Shown: piece by piece, positions 1-9,862 of the stretch
How positions within the stretch are numbered: the stretch's first letter is position 1
Layout: each line of letters starts with the position of its first letter
Assembly (NCBI RefSeq): GCF_042663885.1
Contig: NZ_JBHSXV010000002.1
Direction: 5' to 3' (one strand)
Length of the DNA: 64,000 bases
From: Aquipuribacter hungaricus
GTDB taxonomy: Bacteria; Actinomycetota; Actinomycetes; Actinomycetales; JBBAYJ01
Notes under the pieces: generated by a model
What the model was told of the DNA's origin: nothing
The model's database searches: none
The model's input: the letters and a program-made list of their open reading frames with translations, nothing else
Made by a program: the position numbers and the translations under genes

Positions 1-1639
1 GTGGCGACCCTGGCGCGCCTGGTGCGGCACCTGTGCCCGAGCCTGGACATCGCTCCGCTGAGCAACCCGGTGACCGGGTGCGTCCGCCCCCCGGTGCTCC
101 GCACCGCGACGGCGGCACCTCGCAGGTCCTGCGCGGGGACCTGGGCACGCTCACGGCGCCCTCGACGACCCCGGAGCAGGTCCGGGCCCTGGTGGGCCGC
201 CTCGCCAAGTGGTCGACGACACGGAGCCTGCGCACGACCCGACCGCCCGCACTCCCCTGCCGGTGGACCGGCACGGGCACCTGTACCTGCCCGGTGGCCG
301 GCGGCCGCTGCCCGCGGTCAGCGCGGCTGCGCTGCAGGCTGATGCCGCCGTGGGCGATGCCTCTGCGGTGGCGTGGACGGTCTTGATCGGTGCCGCCTCG
401 GCCCGCTGGCGCCACGACGACGTCGCCGCCCTGGTACCCACCTCGCCGGGGCTGGAGCACGTCCGCACCCTGCGCCAGGGCTCCACCCGCGCCCCCAGGC
501 CGGCCCGGGGCCCAGCGTCGGCGGCGATGGTGCTGCGCCGGCAGTGGCACAAGGCGGTGCAGCACGTGGCCACCACGGCCCGCCAGGTCGGTGCCGACCC
601 CACCTTCGACGCCCGCGCCGACGCCATCGCCGCCGCGGTGCGGGCGGTGCAGGAACGTGCGGACGCCACCGCCGGGCGGTGGGGCACCCGGACCGGGCCC
701 ACCGACCGCCGCGTCCTGGACGTCCTGTGCACCCTGGCCCTGCAGGCCATCAGCGCCGACGTGGAGGCCGACACCCGCCGGGTGGCCCTGCTGGCCGGGA
801 TCGGCCGAGAGACCGCTCGCACCGGCCTGCTGCGCCTCGCGGGCGAGGGGTGGATCGCCCTGACCCAAGCCGCCAGCGGACCCCACGGCGCCCGCTGGAC
901 CATCACCCCCCCACCCGCTGACCCCGCGGTTGCAGTCCTTGCAGACGGGGTCCCCGAAGCCGCTATCCCCTCAGGCGCCGTCCACAAAGGTGTGACTACT
1001 AATCGGTCACAAGCGGACCCGCGCCCCGCAGGGGCCGGGCCCGCAGAACGTCTTGCCCTCCTCGCCCGGTGACTGCCCGCACGACTGACGCCGCGCACGA
1101 TGTGTTCACCGCTAGAGCAGGGCTTGGGCATCAGGCGGGTAACACCTGGGCACGTGTGAGCCACTCCGTGAGCAGTCTCGACCTCGCACGGACCATCGGT
1201 CACCCGGTCGACGAGGCTCCGGGTCGTCTTGGGGCGCTTGGCCGAGGTCGGGCTCCTCCAGCGGACCGGCGACACCTGGTCCCGACCAGGCCAGGACCAC
1301 CGCGACGCCTCGGCGGTCGCGCGCGGCGTGGCCGGTGTCCTCCTCGAGCGGGAACGCCGCTACCGCATCGAGCGGGCCGCGTGGGCGTGGTGGCAGGCCG
1401 AGCACGCCTGGATGCTCGCCCCACGCCGTGCCCACCCCACCCGCCGGGCCGGCACCGGGCAGCTGGACCTGCTCGCCGAACCCGGCACCACCACCCTCGG
1501 CGCCCACCCCCGACGACCCGACGGGCGCGCCGACTTCCGCGCCGCCCGCGCCATCGTCGCCGCCAGCACCACCGACCACTCCCCCACCAGCGAGCCACAG
1601 CAGGCCGCCCGCGACGCAGGCGGGCGGCGCGCGGCGTGA
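1..1639 (+). pseudogene. Replication protein, 3' part (error-bearing duplicate of 60994-63045)
   Basis: This matches the replication protein from about residue 138 to its end. The frame breaks near 90, 209, 1068 and 1215 through single-base differences absent from the right-hand copy. It should not be counted as a second gene. When the circle is closed it disappears into the intact gene at 60994-63045. Confidence 0.9.
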
Positions 1640-1683
1640 CAGCTGTTCCCGGGTGCGGCAGTCCGGGTCCGGGACTTCAACGC

Positions 1684-1870
1684 GGGGGGTCTCACCGTCG
1701 CCCGGTCGACCGGAGGTCACCACGGCGGGGGGCCGGCCGCTGCGCTCTGCGGAGGCACCCGAAGTGATCCTTCGAGACCGGCTCCGCTGCGCTCCGCTCG
1801 AAGCATCATCGGGGCCCGCCAGCCCCCCACCGCGGTCCTGCTGCGCATCGCCCGAACGACGGTGAGACCC
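1684..1870 (+). ncRNA. Structured element, left-overlap copy
   Basis: This duplicates the element at 63091-63278 and is described there. It starts with GGTCTCACCGTCG and ends with the reverse complement CGACGGTGAGACC. It lies between the end of rep and the parA start. Confidence 0.5.
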
Positions 1871-2034
1871 CCGCCAGCACACCATGCACGCCCCAACCCC
1901 TCAGAAAGGGACCCGGCGCCCTGGCGGCGCCGGATTGCCGGGGCTCCGCCCCCCACCCCCGACCCTCACTCCGATGAGGTGGGATAGCGGCGTGTCATCC
2001 GCTTGCTTGCTAGCACGCGCGCTACTTTGCGCTG

Positions 2035-2812
2035 GTGCAGGTGCTTGCGTCCTACTCCGAAGCCGGCGGAGCCACAAAGACGACCACCGCAGTGTCGTTG
2101 GCGATGGTGGCCGCCGAGGAGGGCCGTGACGTCGTTCTGGTCGACCTCGACCCCCGAGCAGCGAGCACCAAGTGGACTGGAGTTGAGCCCACCAGCAAGG
2201 GTCTGCACGTCGGAGCAATCCTTGCGGACGAAGACCCGGCCGGCTGGGCCGACGAGGCTCGCTGTGCCCTGTGCCTGGAGTCCCCACCTCAGAGTCATCC
2301 CCTCCGCCCGGGACGTGTCCCTCCGGGAGGGCGAGCGGGCTGACCACGCAGAAGTACGATTGCGGGCATCCCTCGAGGGCTTGAGCGCGGACTTGGTCGT
2401 CATCGACTGTCCCAACCGCCAGGGCGGACCCCTGATCCAGAACGCGCTCACGGCCGCCGACAGCATCGTCTACGCAGCCAAACTCGACGAGGACGGCCTG
2501 GACGGCGTGGACGGCGCCGCGGCCACCGTCGCCCGCTTCCACGCCAACCGTCGCCGCCTCGGCCTGGATCCCAGCGTGCACGAGGCCGGCATCGTCGTCG
2601 GTGCCGTCCGCGACGTCGTCATGAGCCGTAACGCCCGCCGAGCTCTGGCCGAACTGCGCACCGCTTACCCCGGGCTCGTGCTCCACCCCCTGGTCCCCGA
2701 CCGGGTCATCGTCGGCGAGGCCCGGTCCGCACACGCCTACTACGGCGCCTACCCCGCAGGTCAACCCGTCCACGCCGCCTACCAGGCCCTTGCACAGCAG
2801 GTGATCAGATGA
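2035..2812 (+). CDS. parA: ParA-family partition ATPase with unusual Walker A
   Basis: Type I partition ATPase expected to segregate the plasmid together with the downstream ribbon-helix-helix protein. Translation starts at a GTG 25 bases after a CTAG-containing site. The P-loop reads AGGATKTTT instead of the usual KGGxGKT(T/S), so the signature lysine is missing. The Walker A' motif VLVDLDPR (about residues 33-40) and the Walker B-like VVIDCPN follow. The printed frame breaks at 2255-2259, where AGGCT stands for AGCT; the right-hand copy (63442 to the window end) is unbroken there. The full protein is about 258 residues. Its stop overlaps the next start (ATGA), implying translational coupling. 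Confidence 0.85.
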
Positions 2813-3157
2813 GCGACCCCACCACGCCACAGCCTGTGTCCCAGACCATCGCGTCCGCCGACCGGCCTATACCGGCACGTCGACGCGCACGCCCTGCGGC
2901 CGACGACGGTCACGATCCCGTAGACCCTGTCCCGACTCGCTCCCCCGCCTTAGACCCAATGAGCAGGCTTCACCACCTACTCGGCGCGCTCAGCCACCCG
3001 ACCCGCCCGCGGGCGACGCGGCCCTGAACCGACCGTGCAACTGAACACCCGCGTCTCCCAGGACGTCAGGTCGCTCGTCGATGAGGTCGTCGAAACCACT
3101 GGCCAGACGTTGAGGGACGTCGTCGAGAACGCGCTTCGCGAGACGTACGTCAAGTAG
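2809..3157 (+). CDS. parB: Ribbon-helix-helix ParB-type centromere-binding protein
   Basis: Small partner of ParA. The first 50 or so residues are Pro/Ala/Arg-rich and probably disordered. The last 40 form a ribbon-helix-helix: the strand VQLNTRVSQ, then helices around DVRSLVDEVVETTG and LRDVVENALRETY. As printed, the first frame stops at 3027 and the ribbon-helix-helix lies in another frame. Replacing AGGCT by AGCT at 2965-2969 joins them into one protein of about 115 residues. A GTG at 3035 could also start a 40-residue form. The gene overlaps parA by four bases and is followed at once by the CTAG cluster, its likely binding site. Confidence 0.75.
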
Positions 3158-3178
3158 ACCGGCAGGTCAGGGCAGGTG

Positions 3179-3285
3179 CTAGCGCGCCGTCTTGCTAGTA
3201 ACTCGCATGCTAGCGCGCTAGCACGTACGCGTTCTAGCAACCGCGAGAGCGTCCTAGTTCGCTAGCCTGCGCGCAGGCGTGCTAG
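3179..3285. promoter_or_regulatory. CTAG-rich cluster, candidate parS centromere
   Basis: Eight CTAG tetranucleotides lie in 107 bases, at 3179, 3195, 3210, 3218, 3234, 3254, 3262 and 3282. Several are embedded in a longer TGCTAGC(A/G)CG-like unit. One more copy lies at 2010, just before the parA start. CTAG is usually rare, so clustering right after a parA/ribbon-helix-helix pair suggests centromere half-sites. This is inference from position and repetition. Confidence 0.6.
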
Positions 3286-3681
3286 CCCGTGGAAGTCGGC
3301 TTGGGTCGGCCGTGGGCGCAATGCTGAGGCCCGTCGGGACCTACCCATTGCGGGCGTCGCGACGCGCTTCGCAGATCAAGTGGGCTGAGCGAGGGTTCCC
3401 GAAGGGGGCGAGGCGGGGGGGCGAGCTCGCGGGTTTTCCGCCTTCTTCGCCGTGGCGTGTGCCGTTCGCCCCGGTCCGACTAGTGGGGGAGTGGGTGGCC
3501 CTGCGCCCTCGACAGGTCGGTACCTGAGCCTCTCGGAGAGGGACGCGGTCCCGGCCGTGGTGGCGCGCCGGGACGGCTGGCATGTTCAAGGACACTTTCA
3601 CGCCGTCCCGGGGACCGGTGCCGTTCGCGCGCTTCGGGACCGGCTGGTGCCGGTACTGCTGGTGCGCCGCTGAGAAGCGCC
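3286..3681. other. Intergenic, no supported gene
   Basis: No frame here has convincing coding character. The stretch has short G runs and a local inverted arrangement of GGGAC/GTCCC near 3570-3650. It lies downstream of the convergent AbiTii gene and may hold its terminator. Confidence 0.4.
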
Positions 3682-4459
3682 TCAGCCGGTCAGGGCACGG
3701 CTGATGCCGATACCCGCAGCAGTCAGTGCTCCCAGACCGGCGACGAGGGCCGACACGATCTGCCACCGCTTCCACCACGGTGGGTCCTTCTCCACGGCGG
3801 TGGCACCCGAGGCCTGGTCGTTGACGACCCGCACACGGTTGCGGTCTCCGTGCACGGCGACGTGGACCGCCTGCGTGGCCGTCTCGGCGGAGGGGACCCC
3901 CTCGGGGTCGCTCGCGCCGTCGCGCATTTCCGCCACCAGCTCCGTCAGCGTCGTGCGGGTGATGTCCAGCACACCGGCGACGGCGGAGGGGCTGATTGTG
4001 CGATACAGCCGCCGGACAACCGTGCTCTCTTGATTGGTCCTCGTCAGGTAGGCAGCGAGGTCTGATCCACCTGGGAAGCCCATTTTGAGATGACCGTCCT
4101 TCAGTGCGGCGGCCAGTAGTGACTCCAACTCTCCCACTCCGTGGTAGAGCGTCATCTCTTCCTTGATCGAGTCTCGGGCGAAGTCCGGCAGGCTCGTTCG
4201 GGGAGATGGTCTGCCCCGTTGCGAGGTAGGCCAAGTTCTCCCAGTCCATCTGCAAGATCGCAGGGACGACGCGGTACGGCGGCAGGTCGGCGTCGTCGGG
4301 CTTGTAGCCACGCAGTTCCTTCGCAGCCCAATCACGCAGCTCGGGCGAGCCCGAGCGCCCCCCAAGGGCGACACACTTCCGCAGCGCCCCGGCCAGCGAC
4401 GCACCTTCGTCAAGCGCGGCGGCCTCGACCTCATCCAGCAGCGTCTGCCGTTTCATCAT
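3682..4459 (-). CDS. AbiTii-domain membrane-anchored protein
   Basis: The N-terminus (LLDEVEAAALDEGASLAGALRK, then SPELRDWAAKELRGY and LPPYRVV) matches the AbiTii domain, an N-terminal module of abortive-infection proteins. A central alpha-helical part and a single C-terminal transmembrane segment (about IVSALVAGLGALTAAGIGI) follow. The membrane segment suggests action at the inner membrane, as in many abortive systems. The printed frame shifts at 4190-4194 (AGGCT); restoring AGCT joins TISPNE to LPDFARDSIK and gives about 258 residues. The start overlaps the end of the resolvase remnant. Target and trigger are unknown. It lies next to the IetAS pair, forming a small defence cluster. Confidence 0.75.
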
Positions 4460-4683
4460 GCAGGGGCCGATCCGTCACCCCGAGCACGGCTGAGCCACTC
4501 GTCCGCCGGCACGTCGCCGGCGCGGACGTTGTCCAGCAGCGCCGTCAGCCCGGGGCGGTCCTCACGGACCCCGGACATCTGGTCGGTGAAGACCCGCTCG
4601 CACCCCGCGGCGGCCAGGGCGTCGCCCTGCTGGTCCAGGAGCTGGTGGTCGGTGCTGACACGGGCATACCCGACGGTGGCCAC
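4456..4683 (-). pseudogene. Serine resolvase N-terminal remnant
   Basis: 75 residues starting MATVGYARVSTDHQ, the catalytic-serine motif of resolvases/invertases, and continuing to the PGLTALLDNVRAGD region. A whole resolvase is about 180-200 residues. The rest of the catalytic domain and the DNA-binding domain are missing, and the sequence runs into the start of the AbiTii gene with a four-base overlap. It probably marks a recombination junction through which the defence gene arrived. A short expressed leader peptide is possible but less likely. Confidence 0.7.
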
Positions 4684-5012
4684 CTTAGGACTGTCGCAGA
4701 AGTCAGCCCGACGACAATGGTGGACACGTGCACTCCGGACCGACTTGTGAGACGGCCGGCGTTCAGGCTGCGTCTAGGGCGGGTGTGACTTGGGGCAGCG
4801 GTAGATGGCGCGGTTGTTGCGGCGCTACGTGGCCGTCTGGCGGCGGGTCATCAGTGGCCCGCAACTCGTCGCAGCGTCCGACTGGGGTACACCGCAACCG
4901 GACGTCAGGCTGCTGCATCCACGACGCCCACTTGGAGTCCGGAACGCAAATTCCTGACAGGCGCCCGCTCAGGTCCTAGAGTCCAGCCTGACAACACAGA
5001 GGCGGAGGGGTC
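4684..5012. promoter_or_regulatory. Divergent region between recombinase remnant and recombinase
   Basis: This 329-base gap separates two divergently read serine-recombinase starts, the usual place for res or crossover sites and for both promoters. A CTAG lies at 4975. I could not define recombinase subsites with confidence. Confidence 0.35.
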
Positions 5013-5633
5013 GTGAAGGGTCAGACAGTCGGCTACGTGCGCGTAAGCACGCTCGAGCAGAACACCGGCCGGCAGTTGGACGGCCACCAACTGGACCGCG
5101 TCTTCGTCGACCACGCCTCGGGCAGGGACACCTCACGGCCGGAGCTCACTGCGCTGCTCCGCTTCGTGCGTGAAGGCGACGTCGTAATGGTGCATAGCCT
5201 CGACCGGCTCGCCCGGAACCTCGACGACCTGCGACGGGTAGTCGACGACCTCACCGGACGCGGTGTCACGGTGACCTTCGTGAAGGAGCAACTCACCTTC
5301 ACCGGTGACGACTCGCCGTTGGCCCACCTGCTGCTCTCAGTCATGGGTGCGTTCGCGGAGTTCGAGCGGGCCTTGATTCGGGAGCGGCAACGCGAGGGGA
5401 TCGAGCTGGCCAAGGCTCGCGGCGCCTACCGCGGGCGCAGGCCCTCGCTGACCCGTGAACAGGCCCACCAGTTGCAGGTCCGCGCAGCCGCCGGCGAGTC
5501 CAAAACCGCGCTTGCCGCGGCTTTCGGTATCAGTCGAGAGACCGTCTACCAGTACTTGCGTAGCACGATCGACCAGGCGGCGGTTGAACCCGTGACCCGA
5601 GCGACAGCTGGCGCAACAGGTGGGCGGTCCTGA
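5013..5633 (+). CDS. Serine recombinase (resolvase/invertase family)
   Basis: 206-residue small serine recombinase. The catalytic domain opens with VGYVRVSTLEQN (active-site serine about residue 13) and carries SLDRLARNLDDL and the helix-E region SPLAHLLLSVMGAFAEFERALIRERQREG. The C-terminal helix-turn-helix (about residues 150-185, LAAAFGISRETVYQYL) follows GRRPSLT. The start is GTG after the purine-rich GGCGGAGGGG. Its stop overlaps the ATG of the AAA ATPase gene (TGATG), so recombinase and defence genes appear co-translated. It could resolve plasmid multimers, or move or invert the defence cassette. Confidence 0.9.
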   Translation: MKGQTVGYVRVSTLEQNTGRQLDGHQLDRVFVDHASGRDTSRPELTALLRFVREGDVVMVHSLDRLARNLDDLRRVVDDLTGRGVTVTFVKEQLTFTGDDSPLAHLLLSVMGAFAEFERALIRERQREGIELAKARGAYRGRRPSLTREQAHQLQVRAAAGESKTALAAAFGISRETVYQYLRSTIDQAAVEPVTRATAGATGGRS

Positions 5634-6594
5634 TGGCCAGGTCCGACCTGATCGTGGACATGGTCGAGGCGCAGCGACGCGGCGATGCGACCAGGTTCCG
5701 GCTTGTCGTAGAGGCGCTTATCGCTGAGGAGCGCAGCAACCAGCACCACCTCGTAGCCGACCGCCTGTCAGAGATCATCACCAGCGCGGGCACAAGTGGC
5801 CTGCCGGCGCGCGACGCCGCGGCGCAGGGCATGGGGGACTTGCTGCACGAGATCGTGCCCCGCGTTCGCCTCGCTTCGCTGCACCTCAACGCCGACGTGG
5901 CCACCGCCGCGGCGGAGATCGTCGAGGAGCAGCACCGCAGCGAGCTGCTGCGCAGCCACGACATCGAGCCCCGTAACCGCGTGCTGCTCGAGGGGGCGCC
6001 CGGCAACGGCAAGACCAGCCTCGCCGAGGCGATCGCCGCAGAGGCGATGCTGCCGATGTACGCGGTGCGGTACGAAGGCATCGTGTCGAGCTTCCTCGGC
6101 GAGACTGCCGGCCGCATCGACCAGGTCTTCGAGTTCGCTCGCACCCGACGCTGCGTGCTGTTCTTCGACGAGTTCGACACAATCGCAAAGGAACGCGCTG
6201 ACGAGCACGAGACCGGCGAGATCAAGCGCGTGGTGTCGACCCTGCTACTGCAGATCGACCGCCTGCCAGCGCACGTCGTGGTCATCGCCGCGACCAACCA
6301 CAGCGAGCTGCTCGATCGCGCTGCCTGGCGCCGGTTCCAACTGCGGCTCGCGCTGCAGCCACCCAGCCGAGCGGACGCCGCCGCGTTCCTGGACAGCCTG
6401 CGGCTGCGCTTCGGTGGACAGCCTTGGCCTCGCCCCCCGCACCCTGGCCGACCGGCTTGCCGGAGCCGCCTACGCCGAGCGAGCAGTTCGCGCAAGACGT
6501 CCGCCGCCGCTACGTGCTGTCCCTTCCTGACGGGGACCTGACCGCCATCGCGAAGTCCAGGCTGCAGCAGTGGCGCACGCAGGCTCACCGGTGA
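5633..6594 (+). CDS. ietA: AAA ATPase, IetA-like
   Basis: AAA-type ATPase with Walker A GAPGNGKTS (about residues 121-129), Walker B VLFFDEFDT (about 175-183) and sensor region VVIAATNHSELLD. It sits directly before a subtilisin-like protease. This pairing is the IetAS arrangement, described as a plasmid-stability toxin-antitoxin pair in Agrobacterium and later listed among anti-phage systems, with the ATPase as partner or antitoxin. Two printed frame breaks occur. At 6420-6424 AGCCT should read AGCT (giving FGGQLGLAPRTLADRL). Near 6478-6482 a GAGCTCGAG-like sequence has probably lost two bases. Repaired, the protein ends RLQQWRTQAHR at 6594, about 320 residues. Confidence 0.82.
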
Positions 6595-6607
6595 ACCGGA
6601 GCCAGTC

Positions 6608-9257
6608 ATGAGCGTGCAGCCGCCCTCCGGTCCTCCGCCAGTCCGGCGACCGCCAGCGGCGGGGACGGAGGCCCGCCCGCTGCTGAGCTTCGCCGCCCCC
6701 CACACTGGCCGGATTCCGGCAGACCCGACACGGCGGGGGTTCCAACCGCCACCACGAGGACCAGGGGGGCACCGGCAGGGGACGCGCCTCACGCCGAAGT
6801 TCCAAGACCTAGAACAGGCCCTGGCCGCAGGCCGCGTCGCCGCCGGCACGACCGTCACCGAACCGGACCCCGAGCTGGTGGTCGTCTTCGACCTGGCCGG
6901 CTCGGTCGAGGCGTTCGCGCACGCCGTGCGACGGGTTCCGGGACTCGAGTTCCTCGCCGAGCTGGACGAGGGCAAGGCCGACCCGGACGACGACTTCCAC
7001 GTCGTCGACAGCAACGGGCAGCCCACCGACGACAAACTCGACGAGACCGCCTACCTCGTGCTTACCAACACCCAGGCGGTCACGCAGCTGGTCAAGCTCT
7101 TCCAGGACTGGCAGGCCGACGAGACCATGCGCTTCCCGTACGGGCTGACGCCGCTGAGAAATGCCTTCCGACTGCTGCGAGACCTTCGACGCTGGAGCCC
7201 CCAGGACCGAGTCCGTGACACCGGCCTGCTCGAGCAGTGGCAGGAGGAGGTCGCCGTCGTCGGCAACAGCGGGTCGGCTCGGGTCGAGGTGGAGCTCTGG
7301 TTCCGCAACGACCCCGTCCGGCGGGCCGCTGCACAAGCGCAGGTCTCCGGCCTGATCGCCGCGGCGGGCGGGCAGGTCCGCGGAAGTTCTGCGCTAGCCG
7401 AGATCGGCTACCACGCCGTGCTGGCCGACGTGCCCCACGCACAGATCCAGCAAGTCCTTGACCAGGGACCCGGAGCGATCGAGCTGCTGAGGGCGAACGA
7501 CGTGATGCTGGTGTCACCTGCCACCGCCATGTCGGTGGTGCGCTCCGACGACGTGGCCGACGGCGAGCTGGCAGACCGTCAAGCCGACCCGCCGACCGAG
7601 CCGCCGCTGGTGGCGCTGCTCGACGCTGTGCCGCTTGCCAACCACGAACTGCTCGCCGGGCGTCTCGTCCTGGACGACCCCGACGGCGTCGGAGCGCTGT
7701 ACCCCAGCGCCTCACAGCAGCGTCACGGCACGGCGATGGCCTCGCTGATCGCGCATGGCGACCTCAACGACCCGGGTCCGCCCCTGCCCAGCCGGCTCTA
7801 CGTCCGGCCCGTCCTGGGCCCCCACCCGTTCTACGACAACATCGAGCGGGTTCCCGAGGGAGAGCTGCTCGTCGACCTCATCCACCGCGCCTTCCAGCGC
7901 ATGTTCAAGGGCGAGGGTCAGCAAGCCGCCGCCGCGCCCAGCGTTCGCATCGTCAACCTGTCCATCGGCGACCCAGCACGGATCTTCGTGCGACGCATGA
8001 GCCCGCTCGCCAAGCTGCTCGACTGGCTCGCCTACACCTACAACCTGCTCATTTTGGTCAGTGTCGGCAACCACGACACCCGGACGACCGTCCCCGCCGA
8101 ACTCCTCGACAAGCCGACCGAGCCTGTCTCGGCACCTGCTCGCCAACAACCGTGACAACGCACTGCGCCGACGGCTGATGTCGCCCGCCGAGGCCGTCAA
8201 CGTGCTCACCGTCGGCGCCACCCACGCCGACTCCTGGTCCGGCACCGTCCCCGACACGGTCCTCGACGCCGCCGAGCCGCACCTGCCCGCGCCCTACGGC
8301 GGCGGCGGGCTGGGCCACCGCCGCTCGGTGAAGCCTGACATCCTCCTGCCGGGAGGGCGCAGGCTCTTCCAGCGACCCGTGCCCGGCAGGACAGGCGACG
8401 TCGAACTCAGACCTGCCTCCACCGAAGCGACCGGCCCGGGCCAGCGCGTTGCCGCTCCCGACCGGCGCGGAGGCGCCGCTGCCACCGCCTTCACGCACGG
8501 CACCAGCAACGCCACGGCGCTGGCCACGCGAGCGTCGGCGCTGGTGATGCACCAGCTCAATACCGACCCGAGTCACGAGGGTGACCATCCCTTCCCCGAC
8601 CCGCAGTACCATCCGGTCCTGACGAAGGCGCTGCTCGTGCACGCCGCCAGCTGGGGTGACGCTTTCACCATCCTGCAGCAACGTCTGGACAGTGACCTCA
8701 CCCGGCTAGACGGCACACAACTGCTCGGGTACGGGCTGCTGCACTCGGACCGGCTCGCGGTCGCGGACCGTGGCCGAGCCACCCTCCTCGGGGCGGGGAC
8801 CATCACCGGCGACCAGCGACACACCTACCGCTACCCGTTGCCACCCGGCCTACGAGCAACAACGGACTGGCGACGCCTGACCATCACGCTCGCCTGGCTC
8901 TCTCCGGTGAACACCCGCACGCAGCTGCACCGCAGCGCCCGGCTACGGGTCGAGCCGCCAACTGACGAGCTGCACCTGCAGAGAATGCAAGCTGACCCCA
9001 ACGGTGTCCGGCGAGGCACCGTCCAGCACGAGCTGCTCGACGGACGGCGGGCTGCCGTCTACGCCGACGACGCTCACCTCGCGTTGAACGTGGACTGCCG
9101 GCTCGACAACCGTGCAGCTCCCGGCACTCCGGTTCGGTACGGCCTCGTGGTCTCCCTCGAGGTCGGCGTCAACGTCCGGACAGACGTACACGCCGAAGTC
9201 AGACAACAGCTCAGGACCCGCATCCAGACACTCACTCGCGTCCAACCCGCCAGCTAG
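6608..9257 (+). CDS. ietS: Subtilisin-like S8 serine protease, IetS-like
   Basis: Large protein of about 880 residues with an S8 peptidase triad: Asp in VALLDAVPL (about residue 341), His in QRHGTAMASL (about 374) and Ser in HGTSNATALATRAS (about 630). A non-catalytic N-terminal region of about 300 residues precedes it, and a beta-rich C-terminal region of about 200 follows. No signal peptide is seen, so it is probably cytoplasmic. The frame is interrupted at 8121-8125 by AGCCT; restoring AGCT gives PTELSRHLLANNRDNALRRR and one continuous gene. In IetAS the protease is the toxic effector and the upstream ATPase controls it. It follows ietA after 13 bases. Confidence 0.85.
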
Positions 9258-9862
9258 ACCAGCGAGATGTGGCGAGGCTGCCAAGACGGTCCTGGGAGGC
9301 CTGCCGCCTGCAGCAGGTGCCCGGGCCACATCACCGGTTGCAGCGCTGAGGGCTTCCAGCCTGTCGCCTCCTGGATGAAGCCACCCTTGTCGCCCCGTCC
9401 GTCACGCCAGAGCTTGTCCTCCACCGGTAGGCGCAGGAAGTTCACCCGGGACTTATCGGTGGTGCTAACGGGCCACGAGAAGAACGTCAGGAAGTCCTCG
9501 TCGACTGACCCCGGGTCCCCGTAGCGCCACAGCGGGAACGGCGCTCCCTCGAACGGCTCGCCGGTGACGTACCAGCTGATGGTGACCGCGCCGGCTCCGA
9601 AGGCCGATTCGGCCCCGGAGTCGGGCAGTCGCCGCAGCCACAGGCGCAGCAGGTCACGGGACGAGATGTCGCTCGTGGTGTAGTCGTCGCTGATGGGGTC
9701 AGACGCGACCTCCCACGCGAGATGCAGTGGGCCGCTGAACTGGAGTCCCGTTCGGCGGTTCGTCCAGGTCCAGGAGTTCTCGGCCGGGGTGTACGTCAGC
9801 GGGTTCACGCCAACGAACCTAGGACCCACCCCGGTCCCAATGCCGGGCTGGCCCTGCTGCAC
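9254..9862 (-). CDS. Conserved-looking hypothetical protein
   Basis: 202 residues, GTG start, convergent with the protease gene and overlapping its stop by four bases. The protein is soluble, rich in Trp and aromatic residues (SWTWTNRR, WLRRLPDSG, FLTFFSWPV, FLRLPVEDKLW), with no membrane segment or recognised domain. Its place at the end of the defence cassette could mean an accessory role, but nothing in the sequence proves it. Confidence 0.6.
   Translation of the reverse strand: MQQGQPGIGTGVGPRFVGVNPLTYTPAENSWTWTNRRTGLQFSGPLHLAWEVASDPISDDYTTSDISSRDLLRLWLRRLPDSGAESAFGAGAVTISWYVTGEPFEGAPFPLWRYGDPGSVDEDFLTFFSWPVSTTDKSRVNFLRLPVEDKLWRDGRGDKGGFIQEATGWKPSALQPVMWPGHLLQAAGLPGPSWQPRHISLV

Larger units (their letters stand above)
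1..2594. repeat. Left copy of terminal overlap (equals 61405-64000)
   Basis: This stretch repeats the last 2596 bases of the window. I find six differences by eye: a C run of 6 instead of 7 at 87-92, a lost C at 209-210, an altered AGCT at 1067-1070, an extra G at 1214-1218, a lost A near 1936, and an extra G at 2255-2259. Five of the six are pure indels and four sit on an AGCT. Coding frames are intact in the right copy and broken here. This is how an untrimmed circular contig looks, rather than a biological duplication. Confidence 0.93.

Noticed and set aside
1..2594. Genuine duplication of rep and parA
   Set aside because: Differences are mostly indels at AGCT or homopolymers and only the left copy is damaged; position at the two window ends fits circular overlap.
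5633..9257. ietA and ietS as decayed pseudogenes or programmed frameshifts
   Set aside because: Breaks coincide with AGCT-type errors seen in the overlap and repair gives intact catalytic proteins. No slippery sequence or pseudoknot is needed.
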